A stretch of 64,000 nucleotides of DNA from Bacteroidota bacterium. GTDB lineage: Bacteria > Bacteroidota > Bacteroidia > B-17B0 > Aurantibacillaceae. The stretch lies in assembly GCA_030692515.1 (NCBI GenBank), contig JAUXZS010000056.1:124001-188000 (forward strand), in the 5' to 3' direction. This document shows, piece after piece, positions 1 through 8,228 of this stretch. Every line of letters starts with the position of its first letter. Position 1 is the first letter of the stretch. The translations under genes were made by a program, and so were the position numbers. The notes under the pieces were generated by a model, which had not been told where the DNA came from, made no database searches, and saw nothing but the letters and a program-made list of their open reading frames with translations.

Positions 1-2804
1 TTTAAATACCACTGATAACTTCCCGCCAAAACATAAGTAACCAAATAGCCTACAGCCACTATTACTGTTGGCGTTAATGGTGGCGGGCTTACAAAAAGTG
101 TTGAGCTTCCTGTTGTGCTACACGCACCTAAAGAAGCTGTAAAGTTATAAACCGCATCAACAGTGTTTGAAACTCCTATAGTAAGGCCTTGTTGACCCGT
201 ATCCCAATTAATAATATTAGCATTTGTATTTACACTTATGTTACCCGTTTGGTTAACACAAACTGATGCTGATACCGGCAAAACAGTTGGGGTGCTTACA
301 ACTGAGATAGTTGAAACATAAGGTAAACTTGGTCCGTTACCATTTACGGTTGTTAATGAAACCGAATAAATTCCTGTAGCGGTATAAGTAACCGATGGGT
401 TTTGAACCGTTGATGTTGAAGGGCTTCCACCTGAAAAAGCCCAGTTCCAAAATGTTGGTGTGTTGCCCGACATATCATTAAACTGTATTGGTGTGTTTAT
501 ACAAGCGGGAGAAAAAACAGTACTAAACGCAGAAACTGGTGCTGCGGTAGGATTGCTATAAAGATCGGTTTCCCATACACCTCTTGCGTAAGTGGCTGCT
601 CTTAATTTTCCTGTTGGATAATAAATTTCCATGTCCTGAACAACTATGTTTGGAAGACCATTAAAATAAGGTATCCAGCTTGTCATACTAGCTTCTCGGT
701 AGTATACGCCAACATCGGTTCCAACGTATAATGCCTGTGTAGAATTATTTGTGTAAACGATACAGTTTGTTGGGATGTTTGGTAGACCTGCAGAATAGTT
801 AGTCCATGTTGCCCCTCCATTACTCGAAGCAAAAACTTTGTTTCCATTAGAGTAGCCAGAAACCGTAACATAAATCTGGTTTGGATTTAAATTATCCATA
901 GCTAAATCTGTAATTTGTCCTGAAACCGTAGGAAGGCTTCCGTTAATATTTGACCATGTATTTCCACCATTTTGCGTTTTCCAAATTCCTCCAAAAGATG
1001 TTACATAAATAATATTTGGATTTGAAGGGGATACTTTTATTTCATCTAAAGAAGCGCCAATGTTACCAAGCTGAGTCCAAGTAGTCCCCTGATTTGTTGA
1101 TTTAAATAGTTGTTGATATCCGCAATAATATGTGGTTGGTGTTTGAGGGTCTTGAACAATTGGTGCAACCCAAGGTCCATTTCCGGTCAAGCCGTTTGTA
1201 ATTCCAACAAATGAAGCACCACCATTGGTAGATCTTGCAAAATTTCCATTTTGAGATGAGGCAACCATTGTATTATCATTGTTCCAATCAATAAAACAAT
1301 CCATTCCATCTCCCCCATAAACCGAACTCCAACTAGCCCCATTCAATAAATTCGTGCCATTATCTTGATGTCCAGTTATAATTTTATTGGGATTAGTTGT
1401 TGATTGCCCCATTTTATAAATCTGGGCAATGTTCATGTTTCCGTTAATGGTTGTCCATGAGGAACCGCTATTGGTTGTACGCGCCACGCCACCATCAGTT
1501 CCTAAATAACATGTTGTTCCGGATGTGTATAATACAAAGTGCAAATCGGCATGAACGTAGGGCTTTCCGCCTCCGCCATACCAATGTGTATTTAATGTCC
1601 AGCTTGTCCCGCCATTAAGCGATTTCCAACTATTAACACCGCCAACTGTAATTTCGTTTTTATTGGTTGGCGAAGCGTCAATAGCGATATCATACCAAGC
1701 CTGACCACCAACGTCGGAACCATTCGTAGACCATCCCATTATATTTGGAGAAGAGCTCATTAACGTCCAATTAGCACCTGTGTTTGTAGAGCGATATAAC
1801 CCACCAAAACCATTGTTTGTTGAACCTGCCATAATATAGATATAATTATCGTCTGCCGGAGTTACAGCTAAGGATAATCGTGAACTTTGTAATGAAGTTG
1901 CAATAGATATATTTGAATATGAAGATCCCCCATCTGTAGATTTTATAAAACCACCGTTGCTTACCGCATAAACAGTGGTTGTGTCGCCCGGACGATATTC
2001 AGCATCAACGAAATACCCAGTTTTAACTAAGCTCCAAGTGTTACCAGCATTAAGCGAGTGAAACATTCCATCACTTGTGGCAGCAATTAATGTGTTTGGG
2101 TTAATTGGATTAATTAACAAACGATAAATGCGTTTTTGCTGAGAAGGTTGCCAGGTTAAACCTGTTGGTCCCCAACTTAACCCGCCATCACCCGACCTCA
2201 AAACACCAGTGGAGTGAGTATCGCCGGCATCTTTATCACCAGTAGAAACATAAATAATATTTGTATTAAGGGGGTTTACCGCAATATCAGAAACGCCACA
2301 AGATGCAAACTGATCGGTAGTTGTAGTATAACTTATTCCTCCGTTATTACTCATCCAAAATCCGCCAGCTGCTGTTCCAACATAAATTGTATTTGGATCG
2401 CCAGGCTTGATATTAATTGTTTGTATTCGCCCGGCATCACCATTTACCGGCGACCCAAAGGGCCCTAACGGAGTCCAATTTGCCGTAGGCGCCGAAGCGT
2501 TTGTTGTTTTAAAATCTGGGTTTTCTTGGATGTATTTTTGATATTGTTCAAGCGCATATCCTCGAGAAGAAAATTTCATGTCTCCACTTGGATAAACTCT
2601 AGGCTCTACAAACCACTGCCACCTTTTAAAAGCTTTGTAGCCCTTTCCTCTTTCATAGCTTTTATCTTTCCAGTAATTATCAAATTCTTTAACAATATCA
2701 TAATAGTTTGCGTTAGGGTCACGCATCATTTCTGTCCATTTTTGTGCGAAAGAAAAATTATTAATTGTTAAAACAATAATTAAAGAAAATAGTATTTTTT
2801 TCAT
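1..2804 (-). CDS. Secreted BNR/sortilin-type beta-propeller protein with PKD domain, 3' end outside window
   Basis: I translated this frame directly. It is open from an ATG at 2804 to the left edge (about 934 codons) with no stop, so the gene is partial at its 3' end. The N-terminus is a signal peptide (MKKILFSLIIVLTI, then FSFAQ). The body carries many repeats of the form T-N-G-G-x-T/S-W-x-x-x and N-P-x-x-I/T-Y-V, typical of BNR/VPS10 (sortilin-like) propellers. Near the window edge is a PKD-like domain (F-x-D-M-S-G-N-T-P-x-F-W-N-W), then an SYQWY motif common just before C-terminal sorting domains. Such proteins are usually T9SS cargo displayed on the cell surface or released; the sorting domain itself would lie outside the window, so T9SS export is inferred. 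Ligand or substrate unknown. Confidence 0.85.
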   Translation of the reverse strand, partial: MKKILFSLIIVLTINNFSFAQKWTEMMRDPNANYYDIVKEFDNYWKDKSYERGKGYKAFKRWQWFVEPRVYPSGDMKFSSRGYALEQYQKYIQENPDFKTTNASAPTANWTPLGPFGSPVNGDAGRIQTINIKPGDPNTIYVGTAAGGFWMSNNGGISYTTTTDQFASCGVSDIAVNPLNTNIIYVSTGDKDAGDTHSTGVLRSGDGGLSWGPTGLTWQPSQQKRIYRLLINPINPNTLIAATSDGMFHSLNAGNTWSLVKTGYFVDAEYRPGDTTTVYAVSNGGFIKSTDGGSSYSNISIATSLQSSRLSLAVTPADDNYIYIMAGSTNNGFGGLYRSTNTGANWTLMSSSPNIMGWSTNGSDVGGQAWYDIAIDASPTNKNEITVGGVNSWKSLNGGTSWTLNTHWYGGGGKPYVHADLHFVLYTSGTTCYLGTDGGVARTTNSGSSWTTINGNMNIAQIYKMGQSTTNPNKIITGHQDNGTNLLNGASWSSVYGGDGMDCFIDWNNDNTMVASSQNGNFARSTNGGASFVGITNGLTGNGPWVAPIVQDPQTPTTYYCGYQQLFKSTNQGTTWTQLGNIGASLDEIKVSPSNPNIIYVTSFGGIWKTQNGGNTWSNINGSLPTVSGQITDLAMDNLNPNQIYVTVSGYSNGNKVFASSNGGATWTNYSAGLPNIPTNCIVYTNNSTQALYVGTDVGVYYREASMTSWIPYFNGLPNIVVQDMEIYYPTGKLRAATYARGVWETDLYSNPTAAPVSAFSTVFSPACINTPIQFNDMSGNTPTFWNWAFSGGSPSTSTVQNPSVTYTATGIYSVSLTTVNGNGPSLPYVSTISVVSTPTVLPVSASVCVNQTGNISVNTNANIINWDTGQQGLTIGVSNTVDAVYNFTASLGACSTTGSSTLFVSPPPLTPTVIVAVGYLVTYVLAGSYQWYL

Positions 2805-2950
2805 TTTTGGTGTTATTTGTTACGCTATAAAATTAAGCTAATAAAATCAATTTTCTTACGCCTTTTATGGGCTTTTAACTACCATTCAAAGAAGATATTT
2901 GGTAAAAATCAGGGTACCCACTAGTTTTATCTAGTTATTACAAGTATAAT

Positions 2951-2981
2951 TTTGCTTTTAACCCAATATTTAATACCTTTG
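2951..2981 (+). promoter_or_regulatory. Bacteroidota-type promoter for tatA
   Basis: TTTG at 2951-2954, a 19-bp spacer, then TACCTTTG at 2974-2981. This matches the published Bacteroidetes sigma-A consensus (TTTG, 19-21 bp, TAnnTTTG). It lies 18 bp before the tatA start, giving a short leader. It is the best promoter match seen in the window. Confidence 0.7.
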
Positions 2982-2999
2982 TGGTCAATAATTTAAAAC

Positions 3000-3194
3000 A
3001 TGACAGCAACTTTTATATTAGGAATTTTAGGCGGCTTAGGCGCACCAGAAATAATTATCATTTTAGTAATTGTATTATTAATGTTTGGAGGTAAAAAAAT
3101 TCCGGAATTAATGAAAGGTCTTGGAAGAGGCATTAAGGATTTTAAAGACGCAAGCAAAGGCGGCTCTGATAATTCTGAAATAGAAAAAAAATAA
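3000..3194 (+). CDS. tatA: Sec-independent protein translocase subunit TatA/TatE
   Basis: 64 aa, the usual size for a Bacteroidota TatA. TatA multimerises in the inner membrane to form the pore of the twin-arginine pathway, which exports folded proteins. Visible features are a short N-terminal segment, one membrane helix (about residues 14-29, rich in I/V/L), the hallmark F-G-G-K-K-I-P-E-L hinge, an amphipathic helix (G-x-G-R-G-I-K-D-F-K) and a charged tail. The ATG is well placed behind a consensus promoter. A hairpin terminator follows, so tatA is probably transcribed alone. No tatC is in the window. Confidence 0.93.
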   Translation: MTATFILGILGGLGAPEIIIILVIVLLMFGGKKIPELMKGLGRGIKDFKDASKGGSDNSEIEKK

Positions 3195-3213
3195 TTTTAT
3201 TATTTGTAGATTT

Positions 3214-3247
3214 AAAGCGTTATTCATAAAGAGTAACGCTTTTGTTG
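3214..3247 (+). terminator. Hairpin terminator after tatA
   Basis: AAAGCGTTA at 3214-3222 pairs with TAACGCTTT at 3234-3242 around an 11-nt loop, followed by a T-rich stretch. It lies 20 bp after the tatA stop and 24 bp before gatA, so it could end tatA transcription or act as a leaky attenuator into gatA. Confidence 0.65.
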
Positions 3248-3266
3248 TTTTTAAAAATCAAACCTA

Positions 3267-4685
3267 GTGTATTCATTCTCAAACATAACCAATTTACAGG
3301 CCGACTTAAAAGCTGGTAAAACTACTTGTATTGCACTTGTAGAAGATGCTATTTCTTTAATAGAACAAAAAAAACATTTAAACGCTTTTTTAGAAGTGTT
3401 TGAACATTCTGCGAAAGAGCTTGCGAAAAAAACAGATGAAAAAATAAAAGCGGGCACTGCGGGTAAATTAGCTGGTGTAATTATTGGCTTAAAAGATAAT
3501 ATTTGTTATAAAGGACACAAAGTTTCTGCATCATCAAAAATATTAGAAGGTTTTGAATCACTATACTCCGCAACAGTTGTAGAAAAATTATTGGCAGAAG
3601 ATGCAATTATAGTTGGAAGATTAAACTGTGATGAGTTTGCAATGGGAAGCAGTAACGAAAATTCTGCGTTTGGAAATGTTTTAAATCCATTAAACGAAAA
3701 GCATGTGCCCGGTGGTTCATCCGGCGGCTCTGCTGTTGCTGTTGCAGCAAACATGTGTCATGTTACTTTAGGTTCCGATACTGGTGGTTCAATACGTCAA
3801 CCAGCATCATTCACCGGCACAATAGGTTTTAAACCAACGTATGGCCGAGTGTCGCGTTATGGCCTAATTGCCTATGCTTCTTCGTTTGACCAAATTGGCC
3901 CCATTACTAAAACAGTAGAAGATGCCGCAATCATTTTAGAAATAATTAGTGGTATAGATAAACATGATAACACTTCATCATCCCAAAAAGTTACGTCTTA
4001 CAGCAAAGAAATTACCGTTGACAAAAAATATAAAATTGCCTATTTAAAAGAGTGCGTTGAGGCTGATGGAATAGACCCTGAGGTAAAACAAAGCATATTA
4101 AATCAAATAAGCTGGTTAAAAGATAACGGCCACAGTGTTGAGGCAGTGAGCTTTCCCTACTTAGAATATTTAGTGCCCACCTATTATGTTTTAACAACAG
4201 CTGAGGCTTCTTCTAACCTTTCTCGGTTTGACGGAATTCATTATGGTTATAGAACAAAAAACGCAACTACGCTTGAAAGTACTTATAAAAAATCGCGCGC
4301 CGAAGGTTTTGGAAAAGAAGTAAAGCGTAGAATAATGCTTGGTACTTTTGTTTTAAGTGCAGGATATTATGATGCTTATTATAGTAAAGGTCAAAAAGTA
4401 CGAAGGGTTATCCAAGAAAAAACAAAAGAAATCTTAAATAATTACGATTTTATTTTAACGCCTTCTACGCCCGGCACCGCCTTTGAATTTGGGAAAAACA
4501 GTGCAGACCCAATAAAAATGTATTTAGAAGACATATTTACAGTGCAGGCAAATATTGCGGGAATTCCGGCTATATCTGTTCCTTGTGGCTTACATAGTAA
4601 TGGCTTACCAATTGGTTTACAATTAATGGCCAATTATTTTGAAGAAGCTAAACTTTTAAATCTTGCGTCAAAAATTAAGAGCTAA
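3267..4685 (+). CDS. gatA: Aspartyl/glutamyl-tRNA(Asn/Gln) amidotransferase subunit A
   Basis: 472 aa, close to the usual size of about 480. GatA is the glutaminase/amidase subunit of GatCAB, which converts misacylated Glu-tRNA(Gln) or Asp-tRNA(Asn) to the correct amide form in the cytoplasm. The amidase-signature Ser-cisSer-Lys triad is visible: Lys76 (G-L-K-D-N), Ser151 (P-G-G-S-S-G-G-S) and Ser175 (D-T-G-G-S-I-R-Q-P). The start is GTG at 3267: it gives an N-terminus starting M-Y-S, as expected for the family, and no ATG lies nearby. gatB and gatC are not adjacent, so the subunits are encoded separately here. It sits between the tatA terminator and an intergenic repeat. Confidence 0.95.
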   Translation: MYSFSNITNLQADLKAGKTTCIALVEDAISLIEQKKHLNAFLEVFEHSAKELAKKTDEKIKAGTAGKLAGVIIGLKDNICYKGHKVSASSKILEGFESLYSATVVEKLLAEDAIIVGRLNCDEFAMGSSNENSAFGNVLNPLNEKHVPGGSSGGSAVAVAANMCHVTLGSDTGGSIRQPASFTGTIGFKPTYGRVSRYGLIAYASSFDQIGPITKTVEDAAIILEIISGIDKHDNTSSSQKVTSYSKEITVDKKYKIAYLKECVEADGIDPEVKQSILNQISWLKDNGHSVEAVSFPYLEYLVPTYYVLTTAEASSNLSRFDGIHYGYRTKNATTLESTYKKSRAEGFGKEVKRRIMLGTFVLSAGYYDAYYSKGQKVRRVIQEKTKEILNNYDFILTPSTPGTAFEFGKNSADPIKMYLEDIFTVQANIAGIPAISVPCGLHSNGLPIGLQLMANYFEEAKLLNLASKIKS

Positions 4686-4697
4686 TTGTTTATTTAT

Positions 4698-4789
4698 GCC
4701 GCAGATTTCACAGATGACCCCGATTAATTTGTTTTAAGTGTAAATTAATAACAAATCAAATTGCTGTGTAAATCAGCCCAATTTGTGGC
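4698..4789. repeat. Imperfect palindromic intergenic repeat
   Basis: The left end reads GCCGCAGATTTCACAG. The right end, ending in TTTGTGGC, reads on the opposite strand as GCCACAAATTGGGCTGATTTACACAG. The two ends form an imperfect inverted repeat of about 33 nt per arm. The CACAGATTT/AAATCTGTG-like wording resembles short intergenic repeats common in Bacteroidota genomes (recalled, not searched). It fills most of the gatA-mdh gap and encodes nothing. Confidence 0.45.
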
Positions 4790-4880
4790 TTTTAAATTTT
4801 AGGGTCAAAAAATTATCAACACACTAGCAAAGTCTATATAAATCATTTAAATTTACATTAAAAATTAAACAATTAAACTT

Positions 4881-5819
4881 ATGAAAGTATCCGTTATTGG
4901 TGCAGGAAACGTAGGAGCAACATGTGCAGAATACATAGCGCTTAATCGCATTGCAAGCGAAGTAGTTATTTTAGATATTAAAGAAAATTTTGCTGAAGGA
5001 AAAGCATTAGATCTTATGCAAACCGCAACCTTAAATGGTTTTGACACGCGTGTTAGCGGAAGCACAAATGATTATACTAAAACAGCAAATAGTAAAGTTA
5101 TAGTTATTACAAGTGGTATTCCTCGTAAACCAGGTATGACTCGCGAAGAGTTAATTGGTATTAACGCAGGCATTGTAAAAACAGTTACAGAAAACGTATT
5201 AAAACATTCTCCTGAAGCAATTATAATTGTTGTTAGTAACCCAATGGATACTATGACTTATTTGGCTTTAAAAGAAAGTAAAATTTCTAAAAATAGAATT
5301 ATTGGAATGGGCGGCATTTTAGATAGCGCTCGTTTTAAATGTTATTTATCTTTAGCATTAAATGCTCCTGCTAGCGATGTTAGCGGTGTTGTTATTGGTG
5401 GGCATGGCGATACAACCATGATTCCTTTAACGCGTTTAGCTTCTTATACAGGAGTTCCTGTTTCTCAATTTTTAGATGCAGACGCTCTTAAAAAAGTTTC
5501 AGCAGATACAATGGTAGGTGGCGCAACTCTAACGGGCATGTTAGGAACAAGTGCTTGGTATGCTCCCGGAGCCGCTGTAGCTGCTTTAGTTAACAGCATC
5601 ATCAATGATCAGAAAAAAATATTTCCTTGCTGCGTGGCTTTAGATGGTGAGTATGGACAAAAAGATATTTGTTTAGGGGTGCCCGTTATTATTGGAAAAA
5701 ATGGTTGGGAAAAAATTGTTGATTATAAATTAAATGCTGAAGAACAAGCTGCATTCAATAAAAGCGCAGATGCGGTTAGAGCCATGAATCAGGTTTTAGC
5801 CGATATGAAAACAGTATAA
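4881..5819 (+). CDS. mdh: Malate dehydrogenase (NAD-dependent, LDH-like type)
   Basis: 312 aa. It interconverts malate and oxaloacetate with NAD in the TCA cycle (cytoplasm). The Rossmann motif G-A-G-N-V-G is at residues 7-12, and Asp32 at the end of the second strand favours NAD over NADP. The substrate arginines sit in I-P-R-K-P-G-M-T-R (Arg82, Arg88) and L-D-S-A-R-F (Arg151); the catalytic pair is Asp148 and His175 (G-G-H-G-D-T). This is the short LDH-like MDH typical of Bacteroidota. It is monocistronic: a repeat lies upstream and a strong hairpin terminator directly downstream. Arg82 in the mobile loop supports malate rather than lactate as substrate. Confidence 0.96.
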   Translation: MKVSVIGAGNVGATCAEYIALNRIASEVVILDIKENFAEGKALDLMQTATLNGFDTRVSGSTNDYTKTANSKVIVITSGIPRKPGMTREELIGINAGIVKTVTENVLKHSPEAIIIVVSNPMDTMTYLALKESKISKNRIIGMGGILDSARFKCYLSLALNAPASDVSGVVIGGHGDTTMIPLTRLASYTGVPVSQFLDADALKKVSADTMVGGATLTGMLGTSAWYAPGAAVAALVNSIINDQKKIFPCCVALDGEYGQKDICLGVPVIIGKNGWEKIVDYKLNAEEQAAFNKSADAVRAMNQVLADMKTV

Positions 5820-5840
5820 TTAAACTATATTTTATTTTAA

Positions 5841-5873
5841 AAACCGTTCTATCCAAACTAGAACGGTTTTTTT
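5841..5873 (+). terminator. Rho-independent terminator after mdh
   Basis: A perfect 11-bp stem (AAACCGTTCTA at 5841-5851 with TAGAACGGTTT at 5859-5869), a 7-nt loop and a run of T. It lies 22 bp after the mdh stop. Confidence 0.9.
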
Positions 5874-5922
5874 ATTTATAAATTAATTGACAATTTGTTT
5901 TTGCTTATTTTTACATAATAAA

Positions 5923-7524
5923 ATGAAAAAAGCCTTTGCCGCGTTATTCATAATTTTTTCTTTCTTTTCGTTTGGCCAATACGACCAAATGGCGCGCAAT
6001 GCTTTTATTTCGGGCAATATTGACCCCGCCTTTGATTATTGGAATATCTCTAAACCAACCACTGCTTTTCACTCTTCGTTTAAACCCTATTTAAGTAGTA
6101 CGTTTTCTAATGCAAGCGACTCTTCAATTCCATTTAAATTTTACGCGTTTAAAAATTTTTTTCTGAGCAAAACCTTAAACGAAAAACCCGAAAAAAGAAT
6201 TTGGTATAATATACAATTCCACCCTATTGTCGACGCAGAAATTGGATATGATGGTCTCACAAAAAAACCTTTAACCGATTTTGTTGGCGGTACCCATTTG
6301 AAAGTAAACATCAATAACGATTTTACTTTTGCAGGAACACTAATTGGCGGTAAAAGTATTTTGCCTTTTTATATGGATACGCTTCTATCAGCTCAAAAAA
6401 TATTGCCAACCTATGGTCAAGCATACGGAAATAACAAAAACGGTTACTCTTTTATGGATTATACCGGTTATGTTTCTTATTCTCCAAACAATAATAAAAT
6501 TTTTAATTTTCAATTAGGGCGCGACAAACATTTTATTGGCGATGGTTACAGAAGTTTATTGCTAAGCGATATTGCTCCTGCCTATCCTTTTTTTAGAATT
6601 AACACAAATATCTGGAGAATACAATATAATGTTTGGTATGCTTGGATGTACGATGTTTCTAATGCTAATGGTTTTCAGAAAAATTTTAAAAACAAGTTCG
6701 GGGCTTTTCATTATTTAAGTTATAATATAACCAAAGAGCTAAACGTTGGCTTGTTTGAGAATGTGGTTTTTAAAGGCTCAGATACAAATCAAACAAGAGG
6801 CTTTGAAGTAAATTATTTAAATCCAATTATTTTTTTCAGACCACAGGAATACTCAGTTGGCTCGCCAGACAATGCTTTTATTGGATTAAATTTAAATTAC
6901 AAATTATTTAATAAACTAAAACTTTATGGGCAATTAGGGCTCGACGAATTTTTCTTAAAAGAAATTAGAGCGCGCAGAGGATGGTGGGCAAATAAACAAG
7001 CTTGGCAACTAGGTATTAAATACGTTAATGTTGCAAATATAAAAGGGCTTAGTTTACAATTAGAATACAATCAAGCAAGACCATACACGTACACGCATGG
7101 AGTTGTTGAACAAAATTATGCGCATTATGGCGTGCCATTAGCGCACCCGTTGGGCGCAAATTTTAAAGAGTATTTAGGTTTTATATCCTATAGAAAAAAT
7201 AATTGGGAAATTAATTGGCAAGGCACTTATGTAATTGTTGGAAAAGATTCGTTAAACGGAAAATCCAATTTAGGCCAAAATATTTTTTTAAGTTATACTA
7301 CACGTCCTTATGAATATGGACACAAAACAACACAGGGAATTAAAACTACAATTCTACAAAGCAACTTAAAGTATACCTATTATTTAATTCCGGATATGAA
7401 TATGCGATTAGAACTTGGCTATATTCAACATTCAGAAAGCAACTCTTTAAAATATGTTTTACAAAACCCTTTTTTTTATGTTGGATTTAAAACTAGCTTT
7501 TGGAACAGGCAAAGAGATTTTTAA
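5923..7524 (+). CDS. Outer membrane beta-barrel protein, Wzi/RemB-like
   Basis: 533 aa from the ATG at 5923; a TTG further upstream would only add residues ahead of the signal peptide, so it was rejected. A signal peptide (M-K-K-A-F-A-A-L-F-I-I-F, ending F-S-F-G-Q) precedes a sequence rich in alternating aromatic/polar strands, ending in an aromatic strand (F-K-T-S-F-W-N-R-Q-R-D-F). The core motif D-G-Y-R-S-L-L-L-S-D with N-F-Q-L-G-R-D-K-H-F-I-G-D-G is one I associate with the capsule-assembly Wzi family and the flavobacterial gliding protein RemB. Likely role: surface polysaccharide or adhesin attachment at the outer membrane. Barrel location is well supported; the precise function is not. 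The 3' end overlaps the convergent recO stop by 4 bp. Confidence 0.75.
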   Translation: MKKAFAALFIIFSFFSFGQYDQMARNAFISGNIDPAFDYWNISKPTTAFHSSFKPYLSSTFSNASDSSIPFKFYAFKNFFLSKTLNEKPEKRIWYNIQFHPIVDAEIGYDGLTKKPLTDFVGGTHLKVNINNDFTFAGTLIGGKSILPFYMDTLLSAQKILPTYGQAYGNNKNGYSFMDYTGYVSYSPNNNKIFNFQLGRDKHFIGDGYRSLLLSDIAPAYPFFRINTNIWRIQYNVWYAWMYDVSNANGFQKNFKNKFGAFHYLSYNITKELNVGLFENVVFKGSDTNQTRGFEVNYLNPIIFFRPQEYSVGSPDNAFIGLNLNYKLFNKLKLYGQLGLDEFFLKEIRARRGWWANKQAWQLGIKYVNVANIKGLSLQLEYNQARPYTYTHGVVEQNYAHYGVPLAHPLGANFKEYLGFISYRKNNWEINWQGTYVIVGKDSLNGKSNLGQNIFLSYTTRPYEYGHKTTQGIKTTILQSNLKYTYYLIPDMNMRLELGYIQHSESNSLKYVLQNPFFYVGFKTSFWNRQRDF

Positions 7525-8228
7525 ACAGAACTTACTTCCTTTAAAACTTCTAAACTTTTTATTGTGTTAAAACCAGGAAAATGTAAGCGATAATAGGCCA
7601 ATAAAACATCCAATAAACTTTGTCTTTGCTCATTAGAAATTTTTGATTTGAGCGCATTTATTTTTAGAAATTCCGAAAACAAAAGAGAACTCTTTCTATC
7701 TAAACCTAAAGGAAAAGCTAAACTCATTTCGGAAAACTGCCCATTACGACAATCAAAATAGGGCGTTTGCAAGGAGTAATTGTTTTGTGGTTCAACTCCA
7801 AAATACTTTGTAAACTCTACCAGAAAATATAAATGCAAATTAATAAATTCAGTTTCTGTATCGTTTAAATATATCAAACACGACTCAATAAATTCGAACA
7901 AATGTCTATTCGTTGCGCTTTCTTTTATTGCTTTTATGAGTATTTCGTTTAAAAATTGCGCTATGCTAAGCTTGGTTAAAGAATTAGAAATGTTTGACAG
8001 AATATAATAACTTGACACTTCAGTTACTTGATGCACGTCTTTATTTTGTTTTAAAACAAGCTCAACATTAATTAAGCTTAAGGGAAAAATGTTACTTGCC
8101 CGAATATTTTTATTTAATGCAATTGAAGCCGTTATAAGACCGTTATTATGCGTGTAGATTTTAAGAATAAATTTTTTGTCGCCGTGTTTTATTGCTTGTA
8201 AAACAATGGCTTTATCAGAAACCCGCAT
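7521..8228 (-). CDS. recO: DNA repair protein RecO
   Basis: 235 aa, normal for RecO. It is a recombination mediator that loads RecA on SSB-coated gaps together with RecR. The N-terminal OB-fold start is typical (M-R-V-S-D-K-A-I-V-L, then H-G-D-K-K-F-I-L-K-I-Y-T); the remainder is the helical C-terminal domain. I chose the ATG at 8228 because the residues upstream of it in the same frame are low-complexity and overlap the porZ C-terminus. The start shares one base with the porZ stop (TAATG), so translation is probably coupled to porZ. Confidence 0.9.
   Translation of the reverse strand: MRVSDKAIVLQAIKHGDKKFILKIYTHNNGLITASIALNKNIRASNIFPLSLINVELVLKQNKDVHQVTEVSSYYILSNISNSLTKLSIAQFLNEILIKAIKESATNRHLFEFIESCLIYLNDTETEFINLHLYFLVEFTKYFGVEPQNNYSLQTPYFDCRNGQFSEMSLAFPLGLDRKSSLLFSEFLKINALKSKISNEQRQSLLDVLLAYYRLHFPGFNTIKSLEVLKEVSSV

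Noticed and set aside
2214-2771. Plus-strand open frames of 84 and 81 codons
   Set aside because: They lie antisense within the well-supported propeller gene and have no start context or family features.
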